A stretch of 52,074 nucleotides of DNA from an uncultured Rhodospirillales bacterium (GTDB lineage: Bacteria > Pseudomonadota > Alphaproteobacteria > Reyranellales > Reyranellaceae), in NCBI GenBank assembly GCA_902825855.1, contig CADECW010000033.1, positions 1-52,074 of the forward strand, written 5' to 3'. This document shows positions 1 to 8,540 of the stretch, one piece after another (position 1 is the stretch's first letter; every line of letters begins with the position of its first letter). A model generated the notes under the pieces. It ran no database searches. It saw only the letters and a list, made by a program, of their open reading frames with translations, and was not told where the DNA came from. Made by a program: the position numbers and the translations under genes.

Positions 1-110
1 GGGCGGCGCAGCCGAGGGACCTCTTCTTGTCGACGCATCAACAAAAAAGGTCCCTCCGCTTCGCCTCGCTTCGCTCGGCTCCGGTCGGGATGACGGGGCT
101 AGGGCGTGGC
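1..110. repeat. Partial interspersed palindromic repeat
   Basis: The stretch ending near base 98 carries GGCTCCGGTCGGGATGACGG, the same sequence as the right arm of the palindromic element at 13588-13693, preceded by a similar GGTCCC...CTTCGCTTCGCT core. The left arm would lie before the window. It sits directly downstream of the DUF6285-like gene, so it may be part of that gene's 3' end. Direct observation of shared sequence; a role is inferred only. Confidence 0.7.
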
Positions 111-118
111 AATCAAGC

Positions 119-478
119 CTATTTCCACCGAGGATTGGCGATGGCGATCTTGTCGGCGATTGTCGCCTCGAGATGCGCCATCAGCGCCGCATCGAGCTCG
201 TCGCGCTCGCCGGCGCGCAATTGGCGAGCGAGTTCGCGGTTCAGTTCGTCCAGGCTGCCGTCGCGACCCAGAAGAGTCACGAGTCGCTGCTGCTCACGCC
301 GGTCGGCATCCGGCCCCAACCGCGCTTCGCGCTCCAGGATGGCGAGCGAGTTCACTGCCACCCTCATCTGGAAACCGAGACGCGGTTCGGCTTTGTCGAG
401 GACGGCAATCGCCTCGTCACGCAGCATATCGGCGATGGCGGCCAGAAGCTCCGCTGCGGTCGGGCGGTCCTGCGCCAT
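119..478 (-). CDS. DUF6285-like protein, partner of phosphotransferase
   Basis: A 119-residue acidic, mainly helical protein starting MAQDRPTAAELL. Its ATG shares one base with the TGA of the upstream phosphotransferase gene (TGATG), so the two are almost certainly co-translated. Small proteins of this size and composition that follow acyl-CoA-associated APH-type phosphotransferases are usually assigned to DUF6285; I make that assignment from context and general appearance, not from a search. No catalytic motif, signal peptide or membrane segment is visible. Function unknown, probably an accessory to the phosphotransferase. Confidence 0.75.
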   Translation of the reverse strand: MAQDRPTAAELLAAIADMLRDEAIAVLDKAEPRLGFQMRVAVNSLAILEREARLGPDADRREQQRLVTLLGRDGSLDELNRELARQLRAGERDELDAALMAHLEATIADKIAIANPRWK

Positions 479-1503
479 CACGTCTTCTCCTTCAGGAGCG
501 GCAGCAGGTCGACTTCGGTCTCCACCGCGCGGCGGCCGATCGAGGCGAGCTCCATCGACTTCACCGCGCCGCCGAGATGCCGCCAGGCTTGCTGATGGCA
601 GATGATGCCCCAACGCACCGTGCCGAACACTTCCCACCAGTGCGCGCGCCGCGGATCGACCTTGGTGCCGCCGGCTTTCTCGTAAGCCCGCCATAGATCT
701 TCGCGGCTGCCGAAGCCGCCGGCCGGCTTGTCGACCGCGCCGAAGCGCCAGCTCTTGACGCACAGCCAGCCGAGATCCTCCACGGGGTCGCCGAGATGAG
801 CACCTTCCCAGTCGAGGATCGCCGTGACGCCGCCTTCGTCGGCGAGATAGTTGCCCGTGCGATAGTCGCCATGCACCAGCAGCGATCGTTCGAACGGCGC
901 CGGCTTGCGCCGGTCGAGCCACGAGAGTGCCAACTCGAACACGGGCTGCGGCTGGCTGAGCGCATCGAGGGCGCGCCGAAGGCCCGCGACGTGGTCGGCT
1001 GCCTCGCGGTGGACCAGGGGCGGCAGGCTTTTCAGGTCGACGGCATGAATGCGCGCCAGGATTTCCCCGAGCTGGCCCGCGATCAGGCCGCGCGCCTTCT
1101 CGTAGGGAGGGTCACGCAGCAGCTTGCGGGCGATCGCCGTGCCGCCGACACGACGCATGACGAAGGCTTCGCCCAGCCCGTCCCGGGGCGTCAGCTCGAA
1201 AAGCACCTCCGGTGCTCGCACGCCGGCCTCGAAGGCGGCCTTGAGGACGCGGAATTCGGTCGCCCGGTCGAGAGCGGTGGAAGACCGGTCGCTGGCCTTG
1301 CCCGTGGTCGGCGGATCGCGACGCAGGATGAGACCATGGCGTTCACCATCGACCACGGCATCGAAGCTCCAGGTTTGGCGCGACGCGCCGCCTGATTCGC
1401 GGCTCAACCCATCGATGGCGGTGGGCCCACCGAAATACCGCGCGGCGGCACTCGCCAGTGCGGCAGCTACCTGCTCGGCTTCAGACGGTGTGTGAACGGT
1501 CAT
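478..1503 (-). CDS. APH-family phosphotransferase (acyl-CoA-metabolism type)
   Basis: A 341-residue aminoglycoside-phosphotransferase-fold protein. The kinase-like signatures are clear: an N-terminal lobe with LILRRDPP, then the catalytic loop HGDYRTGNYL near residue 210 and the metal-binding segment AILDWEGAHLGDP. Proteins of this subgroup resemble the N-terminal kinase-like part of ACAD10/11 and usually sit beside acyl-CoA dehydrogenases and MaoC hydratases, which fits the divergent maoC gene here. The substrate is probably a hydroxylated acyl compound rather than an antibiotic; that is inference. Starts at ATG with a GGTGA just upstream, and runs into the DUF6285-like gene with a one-base overlap. 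Confidence 0.88.
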   Translation of the reverse strand: MTVHTPSEAEQVAAALASAAARYFGGPTAIDGLSRESGGASRQTWSFDAVVDGERHGLILRRDPPTTGKASDRSSTALDRATEFRVLKAAFEAGVRAPEVLFELTPRDGLGEAFVMRRVGGTAIARKLLRDPPYEKARGLIAGQLGEILARIHAVDLKSLPPLVHREAADHVAGLRRALDALSQPQPVFELALSWLDRRKPAPFERSLLVHGDYRTGNYLADEGGVTAILDWEGAHLGDPVEDLGWLCVKSWRFGAVDKPAGGFGSREDLWRAYEKAGGTKVDPRRAHWWEVFGTVRWGIICHQQAWRHLGGAVKSMELASIGRRAVETEVDLLPLLKEKT

Positions 1504-1572
1504 TCACCGGACTGTGGCATAGGCCCGGCAGCGTGGTAAGAGGGCCCCGCCACAACGAGGAGAAGTCTGGAC

Positions 1573-2022
1573 GTGTCGACTGATTTTGCGGCCATGCATG
1601 GCCTTTATCTGGAAGACCTTGAAGTCGGCATGTCGGCGATGTTCGGTAAGACGGTGACCGAGGCCGATATCGCGGCCTTCGCCGGCGTCTCGGGTGATAC
1701 CAACCCGATCCATCTGCACGGCGGCTTTGCCCAGTCGACGCGCTTCGGCCAGCGCATCGCCCACGGCATGCTGAGCGGCAGCTTCATCTCGACGGTGGTC
1801 GGCACCAAGCTGCCCGGCCCGGGATCGGTCTATGTCTCGCAGACGCTCAACTTCACCGCACCGGTCTCGATCGGCGACACGGTGACGGCCGTCTGCACCA
1901 TCACCGATATCAACCAGGAGCGTCGACGCGTGACGCTGAAGACGCAGTGCATTTCCGGCGACAAGGTCGTGATCGACGGCGAGGCTGTCGTGTCGGTGCC
2001 TCGCCGCACGCCGAAGAAATGA
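1573..2022 (+). CDS. MaoC-family (R)-hydratase
   Basis: A 149-residue single hot-dog-fold protein. The hydratase signature is present in order: the TEADIAAFAGVSGDTNPIH segment supplies the catalytic Asp and His (D and H of GDTNPIH), followed by the RIAHGML helix. Proteins of this length are (R)-specific enoyl-CoA hydratases or related dehydratases acting in beta-oxidation or polyhydroxyalkanoate supply. I chose the GTG at 1573 because GAGGAGA lies about nine bases upstream; an internal ATG at 1594 lacks such a site. Its stop overlaps the ATG of ribF (ATGA), so the two genes are translationally coupled. Confidence 0.9.
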   Translation: MSTDFAAMHGLYLEDLEVGMSAMFGKTVTEADIAAFAGVSGDTNPIHLHGGFAQSTRFGQRIAHGMLSGSFISTVVGTKLPGPGSVYVSQTLNFTAPVSIGDTVTAVCTITDINQERRRVTLKTQCISGDKVVIDGEAVVSVPRRTPKK

Positions 2023-2939
2023 TCCCGAGCTTCGACCGTTGGCAGGCGACGCCGGCGCAATGGCAGGGCGGCGCGGTGGCGCTCGGCAACTTCGACGGCG
2101 TGCATCGCGGCCATCAGGCGCTGCTCGACCGCACCGTCGAGCAAGCCAAGCCGCTCAACGCGCCGGTCGTGGCTCTGACATTCGAGCCGCATCCTCGTCG
2201 CTTCTTCGTGCCTGATACGGGTCCGTTCCGGCTGACGCTGCTGCCGGCCAAGCTTCGGCTGCTGGAGCAGCATGGCGTGCAAGCCGTACTGGCGCAGAGC
2301 TTCGACGAGACGTTCGCCGCTCTCTCGGCCGATGCCTTCATCGACGACGTGCTGCTGAAGGGCATGGGCGCCTGCCATGTCGTGTGCGGCTACGATTTCA
2401 CTTTCGGCGCCCGCCGCACCGGCAACGTCGAGATGCTGCGTGAGAACGGCCGGAGGAAAGGCTTCGGCGTCACCGTGCTCGACCCGGTGACACACGAGGG
2501 CGAGATCTACTCCTCGACCCGCATCCGCGAGGCGCTGCGCGCCGGCTGGGTCAGCGAGGCATCCGACCTTCTGGGCCATTCCTGGGAGATCGAAGGCATG
2601 GTCGAGCTGGGCGACCAGCGCGGCCGCACGATCGGCTTTCCCACCGCCAACGTGGCATTGGGCGAGCACCTCAGGCCGCGCTTCGGCGTCTATGCGGTGC
2701 GTGTCCTGGTCGAGGGGCAATGGCGGCCGGCGGTCGCCAACCTCGGCCGGCGTCCGACTTTTGGCAAGCTCAAGGAGAATTTCGAGGTCCACCTGTTCGA
2801 CTTCACGGGCGACCTCTACGGCAAGGTCCTGCGCGTGGCGTTGATCGAGTTCATTCGGCCGGAGATGAAGTTCGGCGGCCTCGACCAGCTCAAGTCGCAG
2901 ATCGCCGCCGACGGCGAGGCAGCGCGCCGGCTGCTTTAG
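2019..2939 (+). CDS. ribF: Bifunctional riboflavin kinase / FAD synthetase
   Basis: A 306-residue protein, the usual RibF length. The N-terminal nucleotidyltransferase half shows GNFDGVHRGHQ (HxGH-type FAD synthetase motif) and later YSSTRIREAL; the C-terminal half is the flavokinase, with the GRTIGFPTANV motif and the NLGRRPTFG segment. It converts riboflavin to FMN and FMN to FAD in the cytoplasm. The ATG at 2019 overlaps the maoC stop. The stop codon overlaps by four bases with that of the convergent lipoprotein gene. It stands one gene pair before ileS, as often in alphaproteobacteria. Confidence 0.97.
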   Translation: MIPSFDRWQATPAQWQGGAVALGNFDGVHRGHQALLDRTVEQAKPLNAPVVALTFEPHPRRFFVPDTGPFRLTLLPAKLRLLEQHGVQAVLAQSFDETFAALSADAFIDDVLLKGMGACHVVCGYDFTFGARRTGNVEMLRENGRRKGFGVTVLDPVTHEGEIYSSTRIREALRAGWVSEASDLLGHSWEIEGMVELGDQRGRTIGFPTANVALGEHLRPRFGVYAVRVLVEGQWRPAVANLGRRPTFGKLKENFEVHLFDFTGDLYGKVLRVALIEFIRPEMKFGGLDQLKSQIAADGEAARRLL

Positions 2940-3577
2940 AGTGCGCTGCAGCTCACCGCCAGCCCGACGTAGGTGCAGTCGTTGAGGCGTGCCGGATCTC
3001 CGGGGTTGAGCAGCCGCTGCTTCTGGACCAGAGCCAGCTGCTGGCGCTTCCAGTTTTCGAGGGCGACCATCGCCGCTTGCCGTTGCCGGGCGTCCTGAGT
3101 TAGGCGATCGGGGCCTGCGTTGGTCGGCTGTTCGGCGGCGTCAAGGCGGGCTCGCGTACCGACGCGAAGGGCGTGGACCTCTTTGTTGTATTCTCCCCAG
3201 CTCATCTTGTTTTCCGCGAGCTTCAGGTAGCTGGCGTCCGACCTGGCAAAGGATTCGACCAGGACGGCGACGACTGCGGGCATCGCGCCCAGCCGGATGA
3301 TCCCGTCCTGTCGGCAGGGCACGACGTACTTTTGATGGAGCGATAGGACCAGCCTTGCCTCTTCCGGAGTGGCCATCGTGGGGTCGGCCTGCCTGGCCGG
3401 GCTCGGCAGCGATCCGAGTTCGAACGGAGGCAGCTTGGACTTCAGGGCCTGATGCTCCGGGCTACCGAGCATCTGCTGATAGCAGCTTTGTCGGGGATTG
3501 ACGCTCGCGGGTTCCATGCTCGACGGCGTGCAGCCGCAAAGCGCCAGCAATGCGGCGGTGGCGACACGGGCTTTCAC
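2936..3577 (-). CDS. Putative outer-membrane lipoprotein, unknown function
   Basis: A 213-residue protein with a short lipoprotein signal (MKARVATAALLALCGC; lipobox L-C-G-C, lipidated Cys about residue 16). The mature part is helical and rich in Gln and charged residues, with a few Cys that could form disulfides (C32, C88 region, C201/C210 region). I recognise no family. The gene is convergent with ribF and its TAA lies inside the last four bases of ribF. It is downstream of the cyclase-like gene on the same strand, about 110 bases away. Confidence 0.75.
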   Translation of the reverse strand: MKARVATAALLALCGCTPSSMEPASVNPRQSCYQQMLGSPEHQALKSKLPPFELGSLPSPARQADPTMATPEEARLVLSLHQKYVVPCRQDGIIRLGAMPAVVAVLVESFARSDASYLKLAENKMSWGEYNKEVHALRVGTRARLDAAEQPTNAGPDRLTQDARQRQAAMVALENWKRQQLALVQKQRLLNPGDPARLNDCTYVGLAVSCSAL

Positions 3578-3688
3578 GGCATCCTCACTCGTTCTGGACA
3601 GTCATGTCCTCGAGACGAGTGCAGGGGCACTGACGTTACAACCTGCGCCACCGCCTACAGGCGGCATGGCACGCGGGAGGGGTGAGCT

Positions 3689-4228
3689 TCAGGTCGGTCG
3701 CGAATCGTTTGCGTCGATGTAACTGATCGGCGGCGTGTGTTTCTTGAAGAGCTTGCGGGTCTCGGCCTGCAGGCTTCGAAATACCGCCGGCGTGAGGGCA
3801 AATCCGGTGCTGGGCAAGGCGGCCGCGACGTTGACGGTCTTGCCGTAGATGTCGACGATCTCCTCGCCCGGGCTGCCGACCCGGCCGATCGCAACAGGTC
3901 CGAGGTGCAGCTTGACGACGATGCTGGTCCTGAAGCCGTGCCCGGCGAGCCATTCACGACCCGCCGATTGCACGCTGCGCAAGGCCGCCACCCCGGAGTC
4001 GGCCGCTTCGGCCGGGAAAGCCACCAGACCGGCATCGCCCAGGGTCTTGATCAATCTCCCTCCGGCATCGATGACGATCCGCCCGGTGACGGCGAAATAG
4101 CCCGCCATCGTCGCCAGCAGCTCCTGCGGCTCGGTCTTCTGTGCGTGGCGCATATAGCCGGCAAGGTCGTAAAAGCCGACCAGGAGCTCCCGCTCCGTCG
4201 GCATGCGCAATTCCGTCCAGAAGGACAT
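3689..4228 (-). CDS. Class III nucleotidyl cyclase-like domain protein
   Basis: A 179-residue stand-alone cyclase homology domain. The family landmarks are visible: FYDLAGY around residue 20 (first metal Asp), IKTLGDAGLVAF around 70-82 (adenine-selecting Lys and second metal Asp), and DIYGKTVNVAA around 137-147. In active enzymes the last motif continues N-x-x-x-R, with Arg stabilising the transition state; here Ala replaces that Arg (NVAAA). The protein may therefore be weak, inactive or a nucleotide sensor. There is no receptor or membrane part. The ATG at 4228 has GAGGAGA upstream. It is divergent from the ileS leader. Confidence 0.85.
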   Translation of the reverse strand: MSFWTELRMPTERELLVGFYDLAGYMRHAQKTEPQELLATMAGYFAVTGRIVIDAGGRLIKTLGDAGLVAFPAEAADSGVAALRSVQSAGREWLAGHGFRTSIVVKLHLGPVAIGRVGSPGEEIVDIYGKTVNVAAALPSTGFALTPAVFRSLQAETRKLFKKHTPPISYIDANDSRPT

Positions 4229-4415
4229 GCGCGTTCTCCTCGGTTGCTGTGTTCGCAGGCGGTCCAAGATCCGCCAGTAAGGGGAGAAGTCGCCGGCCCT
4301 ACCCGCAAGGGACCATGTCCGGCAGTGGCTGGAACTATCGCGGTCCGGCGCCGACAGCGTCAAGGGATAGACGGTTGGGACGACCGCCCCGGTACTCGCG
4401 CGGCTTCCCGGTGGA

Positions 4416-4444
4416 TTGACCCTCTTCGGCCCCATCCCTAGATT
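4416..4444 (+). promoter_or_regulatory. Predicted sigma-70 promoter of ileS leader
   Basis: TTGACC (4416-4421), a 17-base spacer and TAGATT (4439-4444) form a near-consensus housekeeping promoter. The expected start of transcription, near 4451-4454, falls on or just before the ATG of the leader peptide, suggesting a leaderless or nearly leaderless leader mRNA. Confidence 0.6.
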
Positions 4445-4453
4445 GAGGCTCTT

Positions 4454-4501
4454 ATGTCCACCGGAGCCCTTCAGGAGCGAATTATCCGCCCGGTCCGCTA
4501 G
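4454..4501 (+). CDS. Predicted leader peptide of ileS (attenuation)
   Basis: A 15-codon open frame, MSTGALQERIIRPVR, ends in TAG inside the loop of the hairpin at 4489-4511. Two adjacent Ile codons (ATT ATC, 4481-4486) stand directly before the 5' arm of that hairpin. A GAGG lies five bases before the ATG if the transcript includes it. A ribosome waiting for Ile-tRNA would cover the hairpin's 5' arm and so favour read-through into ileS. The arrangement is seen in the sequence; the regulatory role is inferred by analogy with amino-acid leader peptides such as those of trp and pheST. Confidence 0.6.
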   Translation: MSTGALQERIIRPVR

Positions 4502-4517
4502 CGCGGCCGGGTTGTTT
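4489..4517 (+). terminator. Attenuator-like hairpin before ileS
   Basis: CCCGG-T-CCGC pairs with GCGG-CCGGG across a TAGC loop (nine pairs and one bulged T), followed by TTGTTTT. It has the form of an intrinsic terminator and lies about 65 bases upstream of the ileS start, within the probable ileS transcript. Confidence 0.7.
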
Positions 4518-4578
4518 TGCCTGTTCGCGGCCATCGCCTGGGTGGCTACTTTGTCGCTCCTTCCGCACCGAGTTTCTC

Positions 4579-7428
4579 GTGACAACTGATTATAAAACCA
4601 GCGTCTTCCTTCCCAAGACCGACTTCCCCATGCGCGCCGGCCTGCCCAAGAAGGAGCCGGAGCTCCTGAAGCGCTGGGCAGACATGAAGCTATTCCATCG
4701 TCTGCGCGCCGAAAGCCGTGGCCGGGCCAAGTTCGTGCTGCATGACGGCCCGCCCTATGCCAACGGCAACCTCCACATCGGCCATGCGCTGAACAAGATC
4801 CTGAAAGACCTCGTGACGCGCACACAGCAGATGTCGGGGAAGGACAGCCACTACGTGCCGGGCTGGGACTGCCATGGCCTGCCGATCGAATGGAAGATCG
4901 AGGAGGAATACCGGGCCAGAAACCAGGACAAGGACGCCGTGCCGGTCGGCGAGTTCCGCCGCCAGTGCCGCGCCTTCGCCGATCACTGGATCGGCGTTCA
5001 GCGCGAGGAGTTCAAGCGGCTGGGCGTGGAGGGCGACTGGGAGAATTACTATTCGACCATGGCCTACGAATCGGAGGCCGTCATTGCCGGCGAGCTCGGC
5101 AAGTTCCTGATGAATGGCGGCCTCTATAAGGGCTCCAAGGCGGTGCTGTGGAGCGTCGTCGAGAAGACCGCACTGGCCGAAGCCGAGATCGAGTATCACG
5201 ACCATACGTCCGACACGGTCCATGTCCGTTTCCCGGTGGTGAAGTCCAAGGGCGGCAAGCTCGACGGCGCCTCGGTCGTGATCTGGACCACGACTCCCTG
5301 GACCATGCCAGGCAATCGCGCGATGGCCTTCGGTCCCGACATCGCCTACGCCCTGGTCGAGGTCGCGACGGTGAGTGAAGGCAGCCGCGCCAAGGTCGGC
5401 GAGAAGATGGTGCTGGCCAGGGATCTGGTCGGGGCCGTCGCCGAGGAAGCCAAGTTCACGGCCAAGGTGCTGGGCGAGGTGGCCACCGAGGACTTCGAAG
5501 GCCTGATCGCGGCGCATCCGCTGCGCGGACAAGGCTACGACTTCGATGTCCGCATGCTGGCAGGCGGCTTCGTGACGGCCGATGCCGGCACCGGCTTCGT
5601 CCACATCGCGCCGGGCCACGGCGCCGACGACTATGAGCTGGGGATTGCCAATGGCGTAGAAGTTCCCGACACGGTGGCGGAGGACGGCAGCTACTATCCG
5701 CACGTGCCATTGTTCGCCGGCAAGCGTGTCTACACGTCGACCGGCGTGAAGGGCGACGCCAACAAGAGCGTCATGGCGGCCCTCGATGAGGCAGGCAAGC
5801 TGCTGGCCTCCGGCCGCATCCGCCACAGCTACCCCCATTCGTGGCGTTCCAAGGCGCCGGTGATCTTTCGCAATGCGCCGCAGTGGTTCATCGCCATGGA
5901 CAAGCCGATCGCCGAGATCGGCGGTACGCTGCGCGAGAAGGCGCTGGCGGCGATCGATGCCACGCGCTTCGTGCCGCAGGCCGGCTACAACCGCCTGCGC
6001 AGCATGATCGAACAGCGCCCGGACTGGTGCGTGTCCCGCCAGCGCGCCTGGGGCGTGCCGATCACGGTGTTCGTCAACAAGGCGACCGGCGAGCCCCTGC
6101 GCGATCCCGAGGTGATGACGCGTGTCGTCGAAGCTTTCCGCACCGAAGGCGCCGACGTGTGGTTCGAAAGCCCGCCCGAACGCTTCCTCGGCAACAAGTA
6201 CAAGGCCGAGGACTTCGAGCAGGTGAAGGACATCCTCGACGTCTGGTTCGATTCAGGCTCGACTCATGCCTTCACCCTCGAGGGCAATCCGGAGCTGAAA
6301 TGGCCGGCCGACCTCTATCTCGAGGGCTCCGACCAGCATCGCGGCTGGTTCCATTCCTCGCTGCTGGAGAGCTGCGGCACGCGGGGCCGCGCGCCCTACG
6401 ACGGCGTGCTGACCCACGGCTTCACGCTCGATGAGCAGGGTCGAAAGATGTCCAAGTCGCTCGGCAACATCACCGCGCCCCAGGCGGTGTGCGACCAGTA
6501 CGGCGCGGACATTCTCCGTCTGTGGGTGGTTGGCACCGACTACACCGAGGATCAGCGCATCGGGCCTGAAATCCTGAAGCACCAGGCCGAGGCCTATCGG
6601 CGGCTGCGCAACACCTTGCGCTACCTGCTGGGCAGCCTTGCCGGCTACTCGGCGGCCGAAAAGGTGGCCTATGCCGACATGCCCGACCTCGATCGCTGGG
6701 TGCTGCACCGCCTGGCCGAACTCGATGCTGCGTTCCGGCCGGCGGTCGACGACTTCGATTTCCACAAGATCGCGACCGAGCTGCATAATTTCTGCACCGT
6801 CGACCTTTCGGCGTTCTATTTCGACATCCGCAAGGATGCGATCTATTGCGACGCGGCTGGCGCCTTGCGCCGTCGGGCGGCGCGCACGGTGATGGCGGAG
6901 CTGTTCTCATTCCTCACTGCGTGGCTCGCCCCCATCATTTGCTTCACAGCCGAGGAGGCGTGGCTCGCGCGGCCCGACGACGTGCCGGACGGGGCGGCTG
7001 AGAGCGTGCATCTCAGGCTCTATCCCGAGATCCCGGCGGCATGGCTCGACGCGGGTCTCGGCGAGAAGTGGAAGACGGTGCGGGAGCTGCGCCGCGTCGT
7101 CACCGGCGCGCTGGAGCTCGAACGTGCGGAGAAGCGTATCGGGTCGAGTCTGCAGGCCGCCCCGCACGTCCATGCTGCCAAGGAATATATCGCCGCCATG
7201 AAGGATCTCGACCTTGCGGAGATCTGCATCACCTCGGGTGGTGAGCTGATCGAAGGCGAGCCGGCCGTGACTGACTTCAGGCTGCCGGACGTGCCCGGCG
7301 TCGGCGTGGCGCCGTTGCAGGCCGAGGGCAACAAATGTGCACGCTGCTGGCAGGTCTTGGCAGAGGTTGGCAAATCGGCCAAGCATCCGCTGATCTGCCG
7401 TCGCTGCGAAGGAGCGGTGGCGGCGTGA
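4579..7428 (+). CDS. ileS: Isoleucyl-tRNA synthetase
   Basis: A 949-residue class Ia synthetase that charges tRNA-Ile and edits misactivated valine. The HIGH motif is at residues 66-69 (within NGNLHIGHALNK) and KMSKS at 623-627; the CP1 editing domain with WTTTPWTMPGN lies between. A C-terminal zinc ribbon (CARC ... CRRC) closes the protein, the E. coli-like bacterial type. The GTG at 4579 gives the expected N-terminus, although no strong ribosome binding site is visible; the next ATG (4630) is a possible alternative. The stop overlaps the lspA ATG by one base. Transcription is probably controlled by the leader at 4454-4517. Confidence 0.98.
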   Translation: MTTDYKTSVFLPKTDFPMRAGLPKKEPELLKRWADMKLFHRLRAESRGRAKFVLHDGPPYANGNLHIGHALNKILKDLVTRTQQMSGKDSHYVPGWDCHGLPIEWKIEEEYRARNQDKDAVPVGEFRRQCRAFADHWIGVQREEFKRLGVEGDWENYYSTMAYESEAVIAGELGKFLMNGGLYKGSKAVLWSVVEKTALAEAEIEYHDHTSDTVHVRFPVVKSKGGKLDGASVVIWTTTPWTMPGNRAMAFGPDIAYALVEVATVSEGSRAKVGEKMVLARDLVGAVAEEAKFTAKVLGEVATEDFEGLIAAHPLRGQGYDFDVRMLAGGFVTADAGTGFVHIAPGHGADDYELGIANGVEVPDTVAEDGSYYPHVPLFAGKRVYTSTGVKGDANKSVMAALDEAGKLLASGRIRHSYPHSWRSKAPVIFRNAPQWFIAMDKPIAEIGGTLREKALAAIDATRFVPQAGYNRLRSMIEQRPDWCVSRQRAWGVPITVFVNKATGEPLRDPEVMTRVVEAFRTEGADVWFESPPERFLGNKYKAEDFEQVKDILDVWFDSGSTHAFTLEGNPELKWPADLYLEGSDQHRGWFHSSLLESCGTRGRAPYDGVLTHGFTLDEQGRKMSKSLGNITAPQAVCDQYGADILRLWVVGTDYTEDQRIGPEILKHQAEAYRRLRNTLRYLLGSLAGYSAAEKVAYADMPDLDRWVLHRLAELDAAFRPAVDDFDFHKIATELHNFCTVDLSAFYFDIRKDAIYCDAAGALRRRAARTVMAELFSFLTAWLAPIICFTAEEAWLARPDDVPDGAAESVHLRLYPEIPAAWLDAGLGEKWKTVRELRRVVTGALELERAEKRIGSSLQAAPHVHAAKEYIAAMKDLDLAEICITSGGELIEGEPAVTDFRLPDVPGVGVAPLQAEGNKCARCWQVLAEVGKSAKHPLICRRCEGAVAA

Positions 7429-7910
7429 TGAGGCGCATAGATCGACAAGCCATGGTCCTGGTCGTGATCACCCTGGTCGCTGACCAGCTTTCCAAGCAGC
7501 TGCTGCTGTCCTACCTGGCGAAGGCCGGCGCCGTCGTGCCGGTGGTCGACGGCTTCTTCCGGCTGGTCATGGTGTGGAACCGCGGTGTCAGCTTCGGTCT
7601 GATGGGCGGCGACGGGGCGTTGCCGCCGTGGGTGCTCTCGGCCGTGGCCATCGCCGTGTGCATAGGCCTCTTCATATGGCTGCGACGAACCGACCGGCCC
7701 TTCACGGCGTGGGGCATCGGCCTTGTCATGGGGGGCGCCATCGGTAATGTTATCGACCGCGCCCGGTGGGGAGCGGTGTTCGACTTCGCTGATTTCCACA
7801 TTGGCCATTGGCACTGGCCGGCGTTCAATGTCGCCGATTCTGCGATCGTTGTCGGCGTCGGCCTGATGCTCATCGATTCCCTCGTCGGCGAAAGACAGCG
7901 CGCGCCCTGA
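7428..7910 (+). CDS. lspA: Prolipoprotein signal peptidase (SPase II)
   Basis: A 160-residue inner-membrane aspartic protease with four predicted membrane helices. It removes signal peptides from lipidated prolipoproteins. The two catalytic aspartates are in GNVIDR (D110) and FNVADSAI (D137), and the conserved NRGVSFG loop is present. The start ATG is fused to the ileS stop (TGATG), the classic ileS-lspA pair. Its substrates would include the lipoprotein encoded directly downstream. Confidence 0.97.
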   Translation: MRRIDRQAMVLVVITLVADQLSKQLLLSYLAKAGAVVPVVDGFFRLVMVWNRGVSFGLMGGDGALPPWVLSAVAIAVCIGLFIWLRRTDRPFTAWGIGLVMGGAIGNVIDRARWGAVFDFADFHIGHWHWPAFNVADSAIVVGVGLMLIDSLVGERQRAP

Positions 7911-7955
7911 TGCAGCCATGATCAGCGGACAAGAAGAAAAACCGAAGGAAGAACG

Positions 7956-8540
7956 ATGCGACGCACGATCCTGATACCGGCAGGTCTCGCTGCCCTGGGC
8001 GCCTTGGCGCTGGGAGGCTGCGGTGCACTCGAGAATCTCGGCGGCGGCAAGAAGGTGTCGCCCGATGAGTTCAAGATCGTCTCACACTCGCCGCTCACAA
8101 TGCCGCCAAACGCCGAGTTGCGCCCGCCGCGGCCTGGGGAGCCCCGGCCGCAGGAAGTGACGCCGGCCGATCAGGCAAAGGAGGCTCTGTCGCCGGCGCT
8201 GGCGGCGCGTCCGCAGCGCAACCAGGTCATGACCGGCACTGCCCAGGGCGCCGGCCGCACCAGCGCCGAATCGTCGCTGGTGCAGAAGGCCGGCGGCGGC
8301 AGTGCCGATCCCAACATCCGCAGTCGGGTCAACCAGGACACCAAGACCATCAACGACAGCGACAAGTCGTTCGTCGACAGCCTGATCTTCTGGCAGGACA
8401 CGCCGCCAAGCGGCGTGGTCGTCGATCCGACCAAGGAGCAGCAGCGCATCCGCGACGCCCAGGCCTCCGGCCAGCCCGCCGCAGGCTCGACGCCGACCAT
8501 CAAGCGGCGCCAGCGCGGTCTGCTCGAAGGTATCTTCTGA
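7956..8540 (+). CDS. DUF3035 lipoprotein (BamF-like)
   Basis: A 194-residue lipoprotein with signal MRRTILIPAGLAALGALALGG and lipidated Cys22. The mature chain has the PLTMPPNAELRPPRPGEPRP segment typical of DUF3035, a family named BamF in Caulobacter, where it belongs to the beta-barrel assembly complex of the outer membrane. The rest is low-complexity and probably extended. GGAAGAACG precedes the ATG. It lies between lspA and the M16 peptidase pair, the usual alphaproteobacterial order. Its TGA overlaps the proposed CTG start of the next gene. Confidence 0.88.
   Translation: MRRTILIPAGLAALGALALGGCGALENLGGGKKVSPDEFKIVSHSPLTMPPNAELRPPRPGEPRPQEVTPADQAKEALSPALAARPQRNQVMTGTAQGAGRTSAESSLVQKAGGGSADPNIRSRVNQDTKTINDSDKSFVDSLIFWQDTPPSGVVVDPTKEQQRIRDAQASGQPAAGSTPTIKRRQRGLLEGIF

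Noticed and set aside
4690..5838. 382-codon open frame on the minus strand
   Set aside because: Lies wholly antisense to ileS; composition and lack of motifs show a high-GC shadow frame.
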